NCBI GenBank assembly: GCA_900770325.1
Contig: CAAGKE010000141.1
Coordinates: 1-18,879, forward strand
Length of the DNA stretch: 18,879 nt
Origin: Lachnospiraceae bacterium
GTDB lineage: Bacteria; Bacillota; Clostridia; Lachnospirales; Lachnospiraceae
Reading direction: 5' to 3'
Every line of letters begins with the position of its first letter. Positions within the stretch are counted from its first letter, which is position 1. Below are positions 1-8,211 of the stretch, one piece after another. The notes under the pieces were generated by a model, which saw only the letters and a program-made list of their open reading frames with translations, was not told where the DNA came from and made no database searches. Made by a program: the position numbers and the translations under genes.

Positions 1-60
1 AACGTCTGTTTTACTAATGCCGCGCAAACAGTAACCGATTCATCCATCTTTTTGGATATT
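1..60. other. Left-edge segment with nothing recognised
   Basis: This short stretch shows no start site, gene fragment, promoter or stem that I can support. It may hold the beginning or end of a feature lying outside the window. Confidence 0.4.
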
Positions 61-144
61 CAAGAACGCCTCTGGCGTTCTTGCCGCGGCGTGGTCGAAT
101 GCGTTGCATTCTTCCACTGACCACGCCTGCGATCCGCCGGAGGC
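61..144 (-). repeat. Multi-hairpin element downstream of the GH42 gene
   Basis: Two stems lie side by side. CAAGAACGCC-TCT-GGCGTTCTTG (61-83) is a perfect 10-pair hairpin. GGCGTGGTC (88-96) pairs with GACCACGCC (119-127) and encloses GAATGC-GTT-GCATTC (97-111), leaving a one-sided bulge TTCCACT. A GC-rich CCGCCGGAGG follows at 135-144. There is no clear T-run on the minus strand after the stems, so it is not a textbook terminator, though it may end the operon or protect the mRNA 3' end. The layered inverted repeats look like a dispersed intergenic repeat. Whether other copies exist cannot be seen here. Confidence 0.6.
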
Positions 145-154
145 TTTATCTAAT

Positions 155-2158
155 CTATTTTAATATCGCCACGTCATACGGCACCAGCTCCATTACTCCG
201 TCTGTTTCTCTGTCATGGAGCATATCTGTATAGGTTCTCTTCAGCGGAACCACCACCGGATAGGGATTATGATTCAGCAGGAACAGCGCGTCATTACTTC
301 CATCGGTTGCCGGAACCACTTCCACACCGCCGATGGAGTACAGCTCCACCGGAATGTCTGCCTGGATACACAGGTATTTTGCCATATTTTCCATAGCTGC
401 TTCATCCAGATCACAGCCCAGATAATAAACCCTGCCTTTTCCGTAACCATTCACTGTCATACAGGGAGTTCCCGCATAAAAATCACCGGTATATACGCCC
501 AGCGTCTTTGCTGTAGCAGGAGTGATCACATCACACCACAGATTCGCGGTACCTTCTCCAAACACACCGGACACTCTGGTCTGCTTTTCCAGCAGAGGAT
601 CATAATCATGTACTTCCACACCTGCCAGTTCTGCAAAGTATCCCGGAACAGTATCCATCAGCATGGCATTATCCATATTCTTGATTCCGCTGCGGAAGGA
701 AATCAGCAGGTTCCCGCCATTCGCCGCATATTCTTCCAGGTTCTTCCGCTGTTCCTCGCTTACCATCAGCAGGGCCGGTGCAAGTACCAGCGCATAGGAG
801 GACAGATCCTCTTCCGGAGCCACAAATTCCACCGGAATGCCCATACGGTAAAATGCCCGGTAATAATCCAGCAGCAGAGAATCATAATGGAAGTTTTCCA
901 CATGTTTATGAATCGCATGGCTCCACTCACTGTCGAAGGACTTGATAATTGCCACCCTGGCCCGGGGCTGCAGTGCTCCGTAGGTCTGGCTCAGCTTTTT
1001 CATTTCCGCACCGGTTCTTCCGATTTCTTCCAGTCTGCGGTTGGGCTTTCCATCATGATTCAGGATGCCGTGCCAGTATTCTTCTGTTCCAAAGGGGCAT
1101 GCTCTCCACCGGAAATATACCACCGTATCAGCACCGTTGGCCACTGCCTGATAGGTCCAGAGACGAAGCTTTCCCGGGGTGGGAGTCGGTCCCATCTTAC
1201 TCCATCCGCAGGCTCCGCTCTGCTGCTCCATTACCCAGAAGGGCTGATGCTTGTAGCTTCGCAGCAGTGCATGATCTCTGGATACCGTTTCATCCTTCGC
1301 CTTGCCCCACTGGAATTCAATGTAGTTATCCCATGTAACAAAATCCAGCGTCTTAGACATCTTAAAATAATCGATTCCGGTTCCGGAATTGATTGCCGCA
1401 TCCAGCATGTTGGTGGTGATCGGCTTGTCACTGTACTTACGGATAACATCCGCGGTTTCATTCATGAAGCTGATCACAGAATCACTGGAGAAACGGTCAA
1501 AGTCCAGCAGCAGTCCCGGGTTCTGACCCTGGGTATCATGGCAGGTATCATAGCAGGCGCCCGCCTGCGGAATGATCACCTCATCAAAGCTGTTGTACTC
1601 CTGGCTCCAGAACACAGTACCGTATGCCTTATTCAGTTTATCGATAGTGCCAAATTTATCCTTGAGATAATTCCGGAATTTTTTCTCGCACTTTTTGCAG
1701 TAACATCTGGTGGTGTTTGCCCATCCCAGCTCATTGTCAATCTGCCAGTCCTCAATAGCCGGATGATTGCCGTAACGGGATGCGATCTTTTCCGTCAGGA
1801 TCCGGTTCTGCTCCCGGTAAATGTCACTGTTAAAGCAATAATGCTTTCTGGTTCCGAAAATCTTGCTGTTTCCGTGAATATCCGCCTGATAGATCTCATC
1901 TCCGTATTTATCTGTCATCCACTTGGGCGGTGTGGCAGAAGGTGTTCCCAGAACTACCTTCATATCATTTTTCTGCATAAAGTCCAGAATCTCATCCATC
2001 CATTCAAAATGATATTCGCCCTCTCTCGGCTCATAAAGACTCCAGTCAAATTCACCGATGCGTACAATTTCAATGCCTGCCTGATGCATCATTTCAATAT
2101 CAGTCTGCCATCGCTCTCTTTCCCAGTGTTCCGGATAGTAATCAGCGCCTAATCTCAT
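155..2158 (-). CDS. GH42 beta-galactosidase
   Basis: This 667-residue intracellular enzyme is of GH42 (also called LacZ- or BgaB-type). The barrel starts MRLGADYYPEHW. The acid/base is E143 in DWQIDNELGW and the nucleophile is E311 in FWVMEQQSG. A zinc-type cysteine cluster is present: C108, C152, C154 and C157, matching C106, C150, C152 and C155 of Thermus A4 beta-galactosidase. A trimerisation domain (about 390-600) and a short C-terminal beta domain ending PYDVAILK complete the usual length. GGGGGA precedes the ATG by five bases. It is last in the transporter operon, followed by a strongly folded region. It removes beta-galactose, or alpha-L-arabinopyranose in some members, from short oligosaccharides, fitting the MglB-like galactose/glucose importer upstream in the operon. 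Confidence 0.95.
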   Translation of the reverse strand: MRLGADYYPEHWERERWQTDIEMMHQAGIEIVRIGEFDWSLYEPREGEYHFEWMDEILDFMQKNDMKVVLGTPSATPPKWMTDKYGDEIYQADIHGNSKIFGTRKHYCFNSDIYREQNRILTEKIASRYGNHPAIEDWQIDNELGWANTTRCYCKKCEKKFRNYLKDKFGTIDKLNKAYGTVFWSQEYNSFDEVIIPQAGACYDTCHDTQGQNPGLLLDFDRFSSDSVISFMNETADVIRKYSDKPITTNMLDAAINSGTGIDYFKMSKTLDFVTWDNYIEFQWGKAKDETVSRDHALLRSYKHQPFWVMEQQSGACGWSKMGPTPTPGKLRLWTYQAVANGADTVVYFRWRACPFGTEEYWHGILNHDGKPNRRLEEIGRTGAEMKKLSQTYGALQPRARVAIIKSFDSEWSHAIHKHVENFHYDSLLLDYYRAFYRMGIPVEFVAPEEDLSSYALVLAPALLMVSEEQRKNLEEYAANGGNLLISFRSGIKNMDNAMLMDTVPGYFAELAGVEVHDYDPLLEKQTRVSGVFGEGTANLWCDVITPATAKTLGVYTGDFYAGTPCMTVNGYGKGRVYYLGCDLDEAAMENMAKYLCIQADIPVELYSIGGVEVVPATDGSNDALFLLNHNPYPVVVPLKRTYTDMLHDRETDGVMELVPYDVAILK

Positions 2159-2188
2159 GACAATCCCCCTTTTGTTCCGTATTCCTAT

Positions 2189-4258
2189 TTAGTATCTGAA
2201 AGCTGCACTCTGCAGATCTTCTTTTCTGCTGCTGTTTCCCACGTAGGCAATGTACTCCATATCTTCTTCCTGGAAATCATCCTTCTGCTCATCATAGTAA
2301 GCCATGGCCTTCTTAGAAACGGTCAGTTCCACCTGCTTTTCTTCTCCCGCTTCCAGCTCTACTCTGGCGAAATCCCGCAGTACCTTCACAGGTCTGTCCA
2401 CAGCACTTCCTTCACATCCCACATAAAGCTGTACCACTTCCGCGCCCTTTACGCTTCCGGTATTCTTTACAGTTACAGCAACCTTTGCCACATCATCGAA
2501 AACAGTTACCTGAGGAGCGCTGATGGAGAATGTGGTATAGGACAGGCCATAACCATAGGGATACAGCACATCAATGCCTTCCTTATCCATCTTGCAGTAT
2601 CCGTGATAATAACCATACTCGATCTCTGTGCAGTCCGGATCAAAGTAAGGATAATCCTCCTCATGATAAGCAACCGTATACGGCAGCTTTCCGCTGGGGC
2701 AGGTATCGCCGAACAGAATATCTGCCAGTACAGTACCGCCTTCCATTCCGCTGTAGAAGGAGAAGATAATCGCAGGTACATCCTTTTCCCACTCATCAAT
2801 CAGGATCGCGCTGCTTCCTACGATGGATACCACCGTATTGGCACAAAGCCCTTTTACACCTTCAATCAGGTCAATATCTCTCTGATGCAGCCGCATGGAA
2901 ACACGGTCACCGCCCATTTCCGCAATATCGCTTCTGTCTGCCAGGAACTCTCCTTCATCACTGTGGATATATCCTGCCACGATCACAACCGCATCTGCAT
3001 CTGCTGCCAGCTTCTTTGCTGTCTCCAGATCTTTTCCGTCGTTGTAAAGGATCTGAGCTTTCGGCATTTTCTTCATCAGTCCCTTTAAGGGAGTAACGGT
3101 GTAATAGGGATGAACCTTACTGGAACCGTGGTCTCCGATATTCTCAATATCACCCAGTACACCCAGTACTACGATCTTTTCTGTTTTTTCTTTCTTCAGC
3201 GGCAGTACATTTCCTTCATTTTTCAGAAGAACCATGGATTCCTCTGCTGCCCGCTTTGCAATGGCAATGTGCTTGTCGCAGGCCAGCACATCTTCCCCGT
3301 ATTCCTGGGGATCTTTTCTTGTCTCATAATAAAGAATGGTTCTCAGAATATAGCCTACCGCTTCATCCAGATCTGCCATTTCCAGTCTGCCCTCTTCCAG
3401 AGCCTTTGGAAGATCCTCGATATAGTGGCAGAAGCAGGGCATTTCAATATTCATGCCGCCTTTTACTGCCTTCACGCCATCATGTACCGCCCAGAGGAAA
3501 TCCGAAAGGGTGAAGCCCTCAAAGCCCCATTTGTCTCTCAGAATATCTCTCAGCAGATAAGAAGATTCGGAAGCCTGCTCTCCCAGCACCTTGTTATAGG
3601 CGCCCATTACAGAAGCAGCACCCTCTTCAATACAGCGTTTAAAATGCGGAAGATATACTTCAAACAGGGATCTCTTATCAATCTGGACATCTGCCTTAAA
3701 TCTGGCATTTTCGATGCTGTTTAACGCAAAATGCTTGATACATGCCATAACATTCTGGCTCTGGATACCTCTGGTAAGCGCTGCTCCCATTTCTCCCAGA
3801 TGATACTGATCTTCTCCGTAGCACTCCTGGGCACGTCCCCATCTGGGATTTCTGGGCAGGTTAATGCAGACACCGCCATAATAGTTTCCGCCTACGGCAC
3901 GTACCTCCGCGCCGATCGCCTTACCGATCTCCTCCTCCAGTTCACGGTCAAAGGTAGCGCCTCTGGCCATGGATACCGGGAAGCAGGTGGCGGATCCTGC
4001 CACCACGCCTCTGGGACCATCCACAAATCTTACATTGGGAATTCCCAGACGGTCTACCGCCATCGTGGGGTAAGGTTTTACATTATAATGCTCAATCAGG
4101 AACAGATCGTCCAGAAGCTTCTGCTCTGTTACCTGGCCGGACATAATACCGATTTTCTCATCCACTGTAAGCTGCCCGATTACTTCATCCACAAATTTTT
4201 TAATGGTTTCCTTGGAGCAATTCTCCGTCAATACCGTATTTTTTACTGCCTCTCTCAT
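2189..4258 (-). CDS. GH3 beta-glycosidase (beta-glucosidase/xylosidase type)
   Basis: This 689-residue cytoplasmic enzyme lacks a signal peptide. The GH3 N-terminal barrel carries the nucleophile D253 in GFEGFTLSDF, preceded by the substrate-binding IKHFALNSIENARF and GAYNKVLGEQ. The second alpha/beta domain has LPLKKEKTEKIVVLGVLGD and the acid/base region SDEGEFLADRSDI...GGDR. A C-terminal fibronectin-III-like domain follows (VAVTVKNTGSVKGAEVVQLY). Three-domain GH3 enzymes of about 700-750 residues are mostly beta-glucosidases, but beta-xylosidases and arabinosidases share the layout. ATG at 4258 follows AGGAGG by six bases and is chosen over the upstream ATG at 4306, which overlaps the permease stop. 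GH42 starts 30 bases downstream. It probably splits imported disaccharides; the sugar specificity is not resolved. Confidence 0.93.
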   Translation of the reverse strand: MREAVKNTVLTENCSKETIKKFVDEVIGQLTVDEKIGIMSGQVTEQKLLDDLFLIEHYNVKPYPTMAVDRLGIPNVRFVDGPRGVVAGSATCFPVSMARGATFDRELEEEIGKAIGAEVRAVGGNYYGGVCINLPRNPRWGRAQECYGEDQYHLGEMGAALTRGIQSQNVMACIKHFALNSIENARFKADVQIDKRSLFEVYLPHFKRCIEEGAASVMGAYNKVLGEQASESSYLLRDILRDKWGFEGFTLSDFLWAVHDGVKAVKGGMNIEMPCFCHYIEDLPKALEEGRLEMADLDEAVGYILRTILYYETRKDPQEYGEDVLACDKHIAIAKRAAEESMVLLKNEGNVLPLKKEKTEKIVVLGVLGDIENIGDHGSSKVHPYYTVTPLKGLMKKMPKAQILYNDGKDLETAKKLAADADAVVIVAGYIHSDEGEFLADRSDIAEMGGDRVSMRLHQRDIDLIEGVKGLCANTVVSIVGSSAILIDEWEKDVPAIIFSFYSGMEGGTVLADILFGDTCPSGKLPYTVAYHEEDYPYFDPDCTEIEYGYYHGYCKMDKEGIDVLYPYGYGLSYTTFSISAPQVTVFDDVAKVAVTVKNTGSVKGAEVVQLYVGCEGSAVDRPVKVLRDFARVELEAGEEKQVELTVSKKAMAYYDEQKDDFQEEDMEYIAYVGNSSRKEDLQSAAFRY

Positions 4259-4305
4259 GATATACCTCCTGCTTTTTTCCGAAACCGGATATAAATGACT
4301 GTGCA

Positions 4306-5319
4306 TTATTTTCTCTTAGCATATTTTCTCATATCGATAATAACTGCCAGTGCGATGATCAGACCTTTTGCAATATACTGCCAATACATATTTACACCAA
4401 TGAAAGACAGTCCATAGTTGATTACAGTAAAGATCAGAACACCGATTACAATACCGCCCACGCTTCCGATACCGCCGGACATGGATACACCACCCACTAC
4501 GCAGGAAGCAATAGAATCCATCTCATAACCGTTACCTGTGGTATTAGAAGCACTTCCGATACGGCCAACCTCCAGTACAGATGCAATTGCGTACATAATT
4601 GCTGCCAGACTGTAGACCATTACCTGAATCTTAATAACATTAACACCGGAAACCTGGGCTGCCTCCGGATTTCCTCCGATGGCATACATGTATTTACCAA
4701 ATTTCGTCTTGTTCCACAAAACCCACATTACAGCCACGATCACTGCAGCAATAATGATCAGATAAGGAAGCTGGAACGGTCCGATCTTAATACTTCTGAT
4801 ACAGATATTTGTCAGTTTGGAGTTGATTCCTCCGATGGGCTGTGCGCCGTAAGGCTCACGGTCAAAGTAAATAGAAGATGCACCATACAGGATCAGCTGC
4901 ATGGCCAGTGTGGCAATGATGGGCGGAACCTTCAGAACTGCCACACAGATACCGGAAATCATACCAAGTACTGCACAGATCACCACTACGGTCAGAAGCG
5001 GAACAATGATCGGCAGCTCCGGCAGATTGGGATACATACGGTAAGCGTATGTTGTTGACTGCATCATAGAAGCAGAGATTACTGCCGCCAGACCGATCAT
5101 ACGTCCGGTTGACAGGTCACAGCCTCTGACCATCAGTACCATACCGGCTGCCAGCGCAATGATGATTCGGGTTGCAGACTGTGCCAGAATGTTTTTAAAA
5201 TTGGCAATTGACAAGAATCTTGGTTCAATACAGATCACCACGATTACCAATGCCAGCAAAACCACATAAATAATTTTCTCCATCAATAACTGCTTAATCG
5301 AAACCTTTGTATTTTCCAC
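4306..5319 (-). CDS. mglC: MglC/RbsC-type sugar ABC transporter permease
   Basis: This 337-residue integral membrane protein of the BPD_transp_2 (RbsC/MglC/XylH) family has eight or more hydrophobic segments. Family marks are MVLMVRGCDLSTGRMIGLAA, VPPIIATLAMQLILYG, the cytoplasmic coupling loop YAIGGNPEAAQVSGVNV and the late CVVGGVSMSGGIGSVGG. Translation should begin at GTG 5319, seven bases after GGAGGG; the upstream ATG at 5400 lies inside the ATPase gene without a site of its own. It ends in DMRKYAKRK. It sits between ATPase and GH3 in the same operon and presumably works as a homodimer with MglA. No unusual residues were noted. Confidence 0.95.
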   Translation of the reverse strand: MENTKVSIKQLLMEKIIYVVLLALVIVVICIEPRFLSIANFKNILAQSATRIIIALAAGMVLMVRGCDLSTGRMIGLAAVISASMMQSTTYAYRMYPNLPELPIIVPLLTVVVICAVLGMISGICVAVLKVPPIIATLAMQLILYGASSIYFDREPYGAQPIGGINSKLTNICIRSIKIGPFQLPYLIIIAAVIVAVMWVLWNKTKFGKYMYAIGGNPEAAQVSGVNVIKIQVMVYSLAAIMYAIASVLEVGRIGSASNTTGNGYEMDSIASCVVGGVSMSGGIGSVGGIVIGVLIFTVINYGLSFIGVNMYWQYIAKGLIIALAVIIDMRKYAKRK

Positions 5320-5335
5320 CTTTGTACCCTCCGAA

Positions 5336-6829
5336 TTATATGTATTTTGCAGAAGCTTCCATGATCTGGACCTGGGTGGCTTCCTTTGCGTTAAACACAC
5401 CGGACAAGTGTCCGTTGCTCATTACCATAATTCTGTCACAAACACCGAACAGCTCCGGCATTTCCGAACTTACCATTATAATGCTCTTTCCCTCTGCCAC
5501 CAGCTGATTCATCAACTGATAAATTTCATATTTGGCACCTACATCGATACCTCTTGTAGGTTCATCCAGCAGCAGAATATCCGGATTGGTCAAAAGCCAT
5601 CTTCCCAGAATCACCTTCTGCTGGTTTCCTCCGGAAAGATTTCCGATTTTCGTTTTGCCGGAAGGAGTCTTTACATGGATCTTATCAATGGTGTCCTGAA
5701 CTTCCTGATTGATCCTTTTATCGCTGAGCAGTCCGTTCTTTTTATAAATGTCCAGATTTGCAATAATACAGTTAAAAGAAACACTCAGATCCGCAAAAAT
5801 ACCGTCCTGCCGCCGTTCCTCAGTCAACATAGCAAAGCCGTTTCTCATCGCTTCCCTGGGGGTACGGTTTTCAATTTCCTTTCCTCTGTACATAATTCTG
5901 CCGCTGCCCTTCGCGCGAATCCCAAACAGAGTCTCCAGTATTTCTGTTCTCTTGGCACCCACCAGACCGGCAATACCCAGAATTTCACCTTTATGTAATT
6001 CAAAACTGACATCCTGAAAAGCCGGTGATGCTGTACCCAGATTTTCCACCTTCAGGATCACCTCTCCAGGCCGTGTGTCACGTTTTGGATAACGTTCTTT
6101 TAATTCACGTCCCACCATCATCTGAATAATGAGATCTGTATTTAATTCCTCTTTCGGTTTCGTTCCCACCCACTTACCGTCACGCATGATGGTAACTTCG
6201 TCTGAAATTTTCAGGATTTCTTCCATTTTGTGGGAAATATAAATAATGCTGACACCTTTTTCTTTTAACCGGCTGATGATCCGAAATAAATGCTCTACTT
6301 CATTTTCTGTCAGCGAAGATGTAGGCTCATCCATTACAATTACCTTTGCGTCATAGGAAACAGCCTTTGCGATCTCAATCATCTGTCTCTGCGCCACCTG
6401 AAGGCTGCTGGTCTTTACCTTCGGGTCAATACCGATCTCCAGGTCATCAAAGATCCGTTTCGTATCCTCATACATCTTTTTGCTGTCAACAAAACAGCCC
6501 TTCATGGGAAAACGTCCCAGCCAGACATTCTCCATTACATTCCGGTCAAGCACCTGATTCAATTCCTGATGCACCATGGATACATGATTAACCAATGCAT
6601 CCGACGGACTGGAGAAATTTACCTGTTTCCCATCCAGAATAATCTCACCGCCGTTCAGCGAATAAATTCCAAACAGACATTTCATCAATGTAGATTTGCC
6701 TGCTCCGTTCTCTCCCATCAGGGAATGAACCGTCGCAGGTCTTACCCTCAATGTCACATCATCCAATGCTTTTACACCCGGAAAAGTCTTTGTTATATTT
6801 TTCATTTCCAGAATATATTCGTTCGACAT
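5336..6829 (-). CDS. mglA: MglA/RbsA-type sugar ABC transporter ATPase
   Basis: This 497-residue cytoplasmic motor has two ABC domains in one chain. Domain 1 has Walker [10 protein letters not shown] (K45), signature [14 protein letters not shown] (144-157) and Walker [12 protein letters not shown] (D168, E169). Domain 2 has the usual weak Walker A (GLVGAKRTE), signature [12 protein letters not shown] and Walker [17 protein letters not shown]. All catalytic elements are present, in contrast to the homologue at 8212-9654. The start is ATG 6829, seven to eight bases after GAGGAG; a longer reading from 6904 would begin inside the intergenic hairpin and is rejected. The permease GTG lies 16 bases after its stop. 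It powers import through the MglC-like permease of sugars captured by the MglB-like protein. Confidence 0.95.
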   Translation of the reverse strand: MSNEYILEMKNITKTFPGVKALDDVTLRVRPATVHSLMGENGAGKSTLMKCLFGIYSLNGGEIILDGKQVNFSSPSDALVNHVSMVHQELNQVLDRNVMENVWLGRFPMKGCFVDSKKMYEDTKRIFDDLEIGIDPKVKTSSLQVAQRQMIEIAKAVSYDAKVIVMDEPTSSLTENEVEHLFRIISRLKEKGVSIIYISHKMEEILKISDEVTIMRDGKWVGTKPKEELNTDLIIQMMVGRELKERYPKRDTRPGEVILKVENLGTASPAFQDVSFELHKGEILGIAGLVGAKRTEILETLFGIRAKGSGRIMYRGKEIENRTPREAMRNGFAMLTEERRQDGIFADLSVSFNCIIANLDIYKKNGLLSDKRINQEVQDTIDKIHVKTPSGKTKIGNLSGGNQQKVILGRWLLTNPDILLLDEPTRGIDVGAKYEIYQLMNQLVAEGKSIIMVSSEMPELFGVCDRIMVMSNGHLSGVFNAKEATQVQIMEASAKYI

Positions 6830-6860
6830 TAGCAACTCCTCTTCTCGACTGAGATGAAAG

Positions 6861-6902
6861 GAAGCTGCCGCAAAATGATATGTGAAATTTTGCAGCAGCT
6901 CC
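6861..6902 (-). repeat. Intergenic 16-bp hairpin between mglB and mglA
   Basis: On the minus strand GGAGCTGCTGCAAAAT pairs with ATTTTGCGGCAGCTTC across a 10-base loop. It has 16 pairs including two U-G/G-U wobbles that exist only in the minus-strand RNA. CCTTTCATC follows, too weak a T-run for a clear terminator. It starts 37 bases after the binding-protein stop and ends 32 bases before the ATPase ATG, a position typical of hairpins that set a high binding-protein to ATPase ratio. Confidence 0.75.
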
Positions 6903-6938
6903 ATCCCCTTTTATCTATTTAACTTTCCACTGATCTGA

Positions 6939-7997
6939 TTATTCAGCGTAATTTGCAGCTGCCTCATCCACATTTTCTGCGGTAATTGCTGCATAAGGTA
7001 CACGAACAGCCTTGGAACCGTCTGTATCAAATTCGAAATCCAGTCCTTCCAGAGGATCTTTGCCCTGAGAAACGTTTGCTGCAATGGCAACAATTACTTT
7101 ACCCTGAGTACCTGCATCCTGCAGTACAGAACCGATCATTTCGCCGCTGGTGATCTTTTCCAGAACTTCCGGAAGCGCATCGATACCTACAACAGGAATA
7201 TACTTTTCGCTTGCCTCACCGTCTGCGTTAAATCCTGCAGCTTCAATGGAGGTCAGAGCGCCCAGTGCCATTGCGTCATTTGCACAAACAATACATTCAA
7301 TCTCATCATCATACTTGGAGATCCATGCATCCATCTTCTCTTTTGCCTTTGTGGTATCCCACATACCGGTGTCCTCTTCCAGAACTTCCAGTTCGATTCC
7401 TGCTTCTTCAATCGTAGCTTTTACAGCTTCAGATCTGGGCTGGCTTGCAGTATGTCCCGGGTCACCCATCAGGTTGATGATCTGCATCTTTCCATCTCCG
7501 TTTTTATCCATTTCCGGATGTGCATTCCAGTAATCAACGATGATCTGTCCTTCGATGGATGCGCCGTAATCGCCGCCGGTAGAAGTTACCTGATACAGAT
7601 TGTCATAGGAGTCAACAACTTCCTTGTCTGTAATCTCTTTATTAAAGAAGATTACCGGAATATCGCCTGCATCCTGGCATTTCTGGATAATAGTAGGAGC
7701 TGCTGTGGTATCTACAACAGAAACTGCGATAGCAACTGCGCCCTTAGCCAGAGCGGTATCGATCTGATTCAGCTGAGTGGACTGATCCAGCTGACCGTCA
7801 TCCACGTTTACATCAAAAACACCATTGCTGGCATTGGTGATTGCTTTTCCGATATAGGAGTTGAAGTTATCGGTAGAAGAATAGATACCGGCACCCAGAA
7901 TGGGAAGATCATCTGCCATTGCCACACTGCTGCATCCCAGGATCATGCCTGCTGCCATAGAAACACTTAAAACAGCACTTGTAATTTTTTTGTTCAT
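6939..7997 (-). CDS. mglB: MglB-like galactose/glucose-binding protein
   Basis: This 352-residue exported sugar receptor begins with a signal peptide (MNKKI, then a hydrophobic stretch to residue 21) and a possible lipobox MILGC with C22; AMA-DD just after could instead serve signal peptidase I. The mature part is a Peripla_BP_4 fold with the mark of galactose/glucose-binding proteins: a calcium EF-loop DKNGDGKMQ followed by LMGDPGHTASQPR, which matches the MglB region DLNKDGQIQ...GEPGH. IPVVGIDALPEVLEKITSGE and SVLQDAGTQG are the usual C-terminal elements. Translation probably starts at ATG 7997, seven bases after GGAGGG, not at the ATG five codons upstream. It is first in its operon and is followed by a 16-bp hairpin that could raise its mRNA level relative to ATPase and permease. 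Galactose, glucose or a galactoside is the likely ligand. Confidence 0.9.
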   Translation of the reverse strand: MNKKITSAVLSVSMAAGMILGCSSVAMADDLPILGAGIYSSTDNFNSYIGKAITNASNGVFDVNVDDGQLDQSTQLNQIDTALAKGAVAIAVSVVDTTAAPTIIQKCQDAGDIPVIFFNKEITDKEVVDSYDNLYQVTSTGGDYGASIEGQIIVDYWNAHPEMDKNGDGKMQIINLMGDPGHTASQPRSEAVKATIEEAGIELEVLEEDTGMWDTTKAKEKMDAWISKYDDEIECIVCANDAMALGALTSIEAAGFNADGEASEKYIPVVGIDALPEVLEKITSGEMIGSVLQDAGTQGKVIVAIAANVSQGKDPLEGLDFEFDTDGSKAVRVPYAAITAENVDEAAANYAE

Positions 7998-8039
7998 TTG
8001 TTTACCCTCCATTTGCTTGTTTAGTTAAATCGTACAATA

Positions 8040-8068
8040 AATATAGTATTTTACTGTTTCTTCTTCAA
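8040..8068 (-). promoter_or_regulatory. Promoter of the MglBAC-GH3-GH42 operon
   Basis: Minus strand: -35 TTGAAG (8068-8063), 17-base spacer, -10 TATATT (8045-8040). Transcription would start near 8033, about 36 bases before the binding-protein ATG. The -35 is imperfect, as expected for an activated promoter. Two copies of AAAATG(A/T)C lie upstream at 8117-8110 and 8099-8092. Confidence 0.65.
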
Positions 8069-8151
8069 CATTTCATCTTTAGATTAGGGGTGACATTTTT
8101 TGGAAGTTGGTCATTTTGTTTTGCCTGTCACCATGGCCGGGAAGTCCCGGC

Positions 8152-8196
8152 AAAAATAAAGACTATGGTCAACCTTTCACCTGGTTTCCCATAGTC
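8152..8196 (-). terminator. Strong rho-independent terminator after the regulator operon
   Basis: Minus strand: GACTATGG, a symmetric GA/GA internal loop, AACC paired with GGTT around an 8-base loop, then CCATAGTC, followed directly by TTTATTTTT. It lies 15 bases after the pseudo-ATPase stop and separates the regulator operon from the transporter operon. A second small hairpin, GCCGGGA-CT-TCCCGGC, follows just downstream. Confidence 0.9.
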
Positions 8197-8211
8197 CTTC
8201 CTGTATCAGGA

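Noticed and set aside
215..2152. Long open frame of 645 codons on the plus strand opposite GH42
   Set aside because: It is the mirror of a well-supported GH42 gene, has no family motifs, is rich in H, Q, I and C as antisense frames are, and has no ribosome binding site.
6830..6904. N-terminal extension of the MglA ATPase starting at 6904
   Set aside because: It would start inside the intergenic hairpin, and GAGGAG fits the ATG at 6829 that opens a normal MglA N-terminus.
8133..8152. GCCGGGA-CT-TCCCGGC hairpin as a separate terminator
   Set aside because: It has only a 2-base loop and no T-run on its downstream side; the adjacent terminator at 8152-8196 explains the site.
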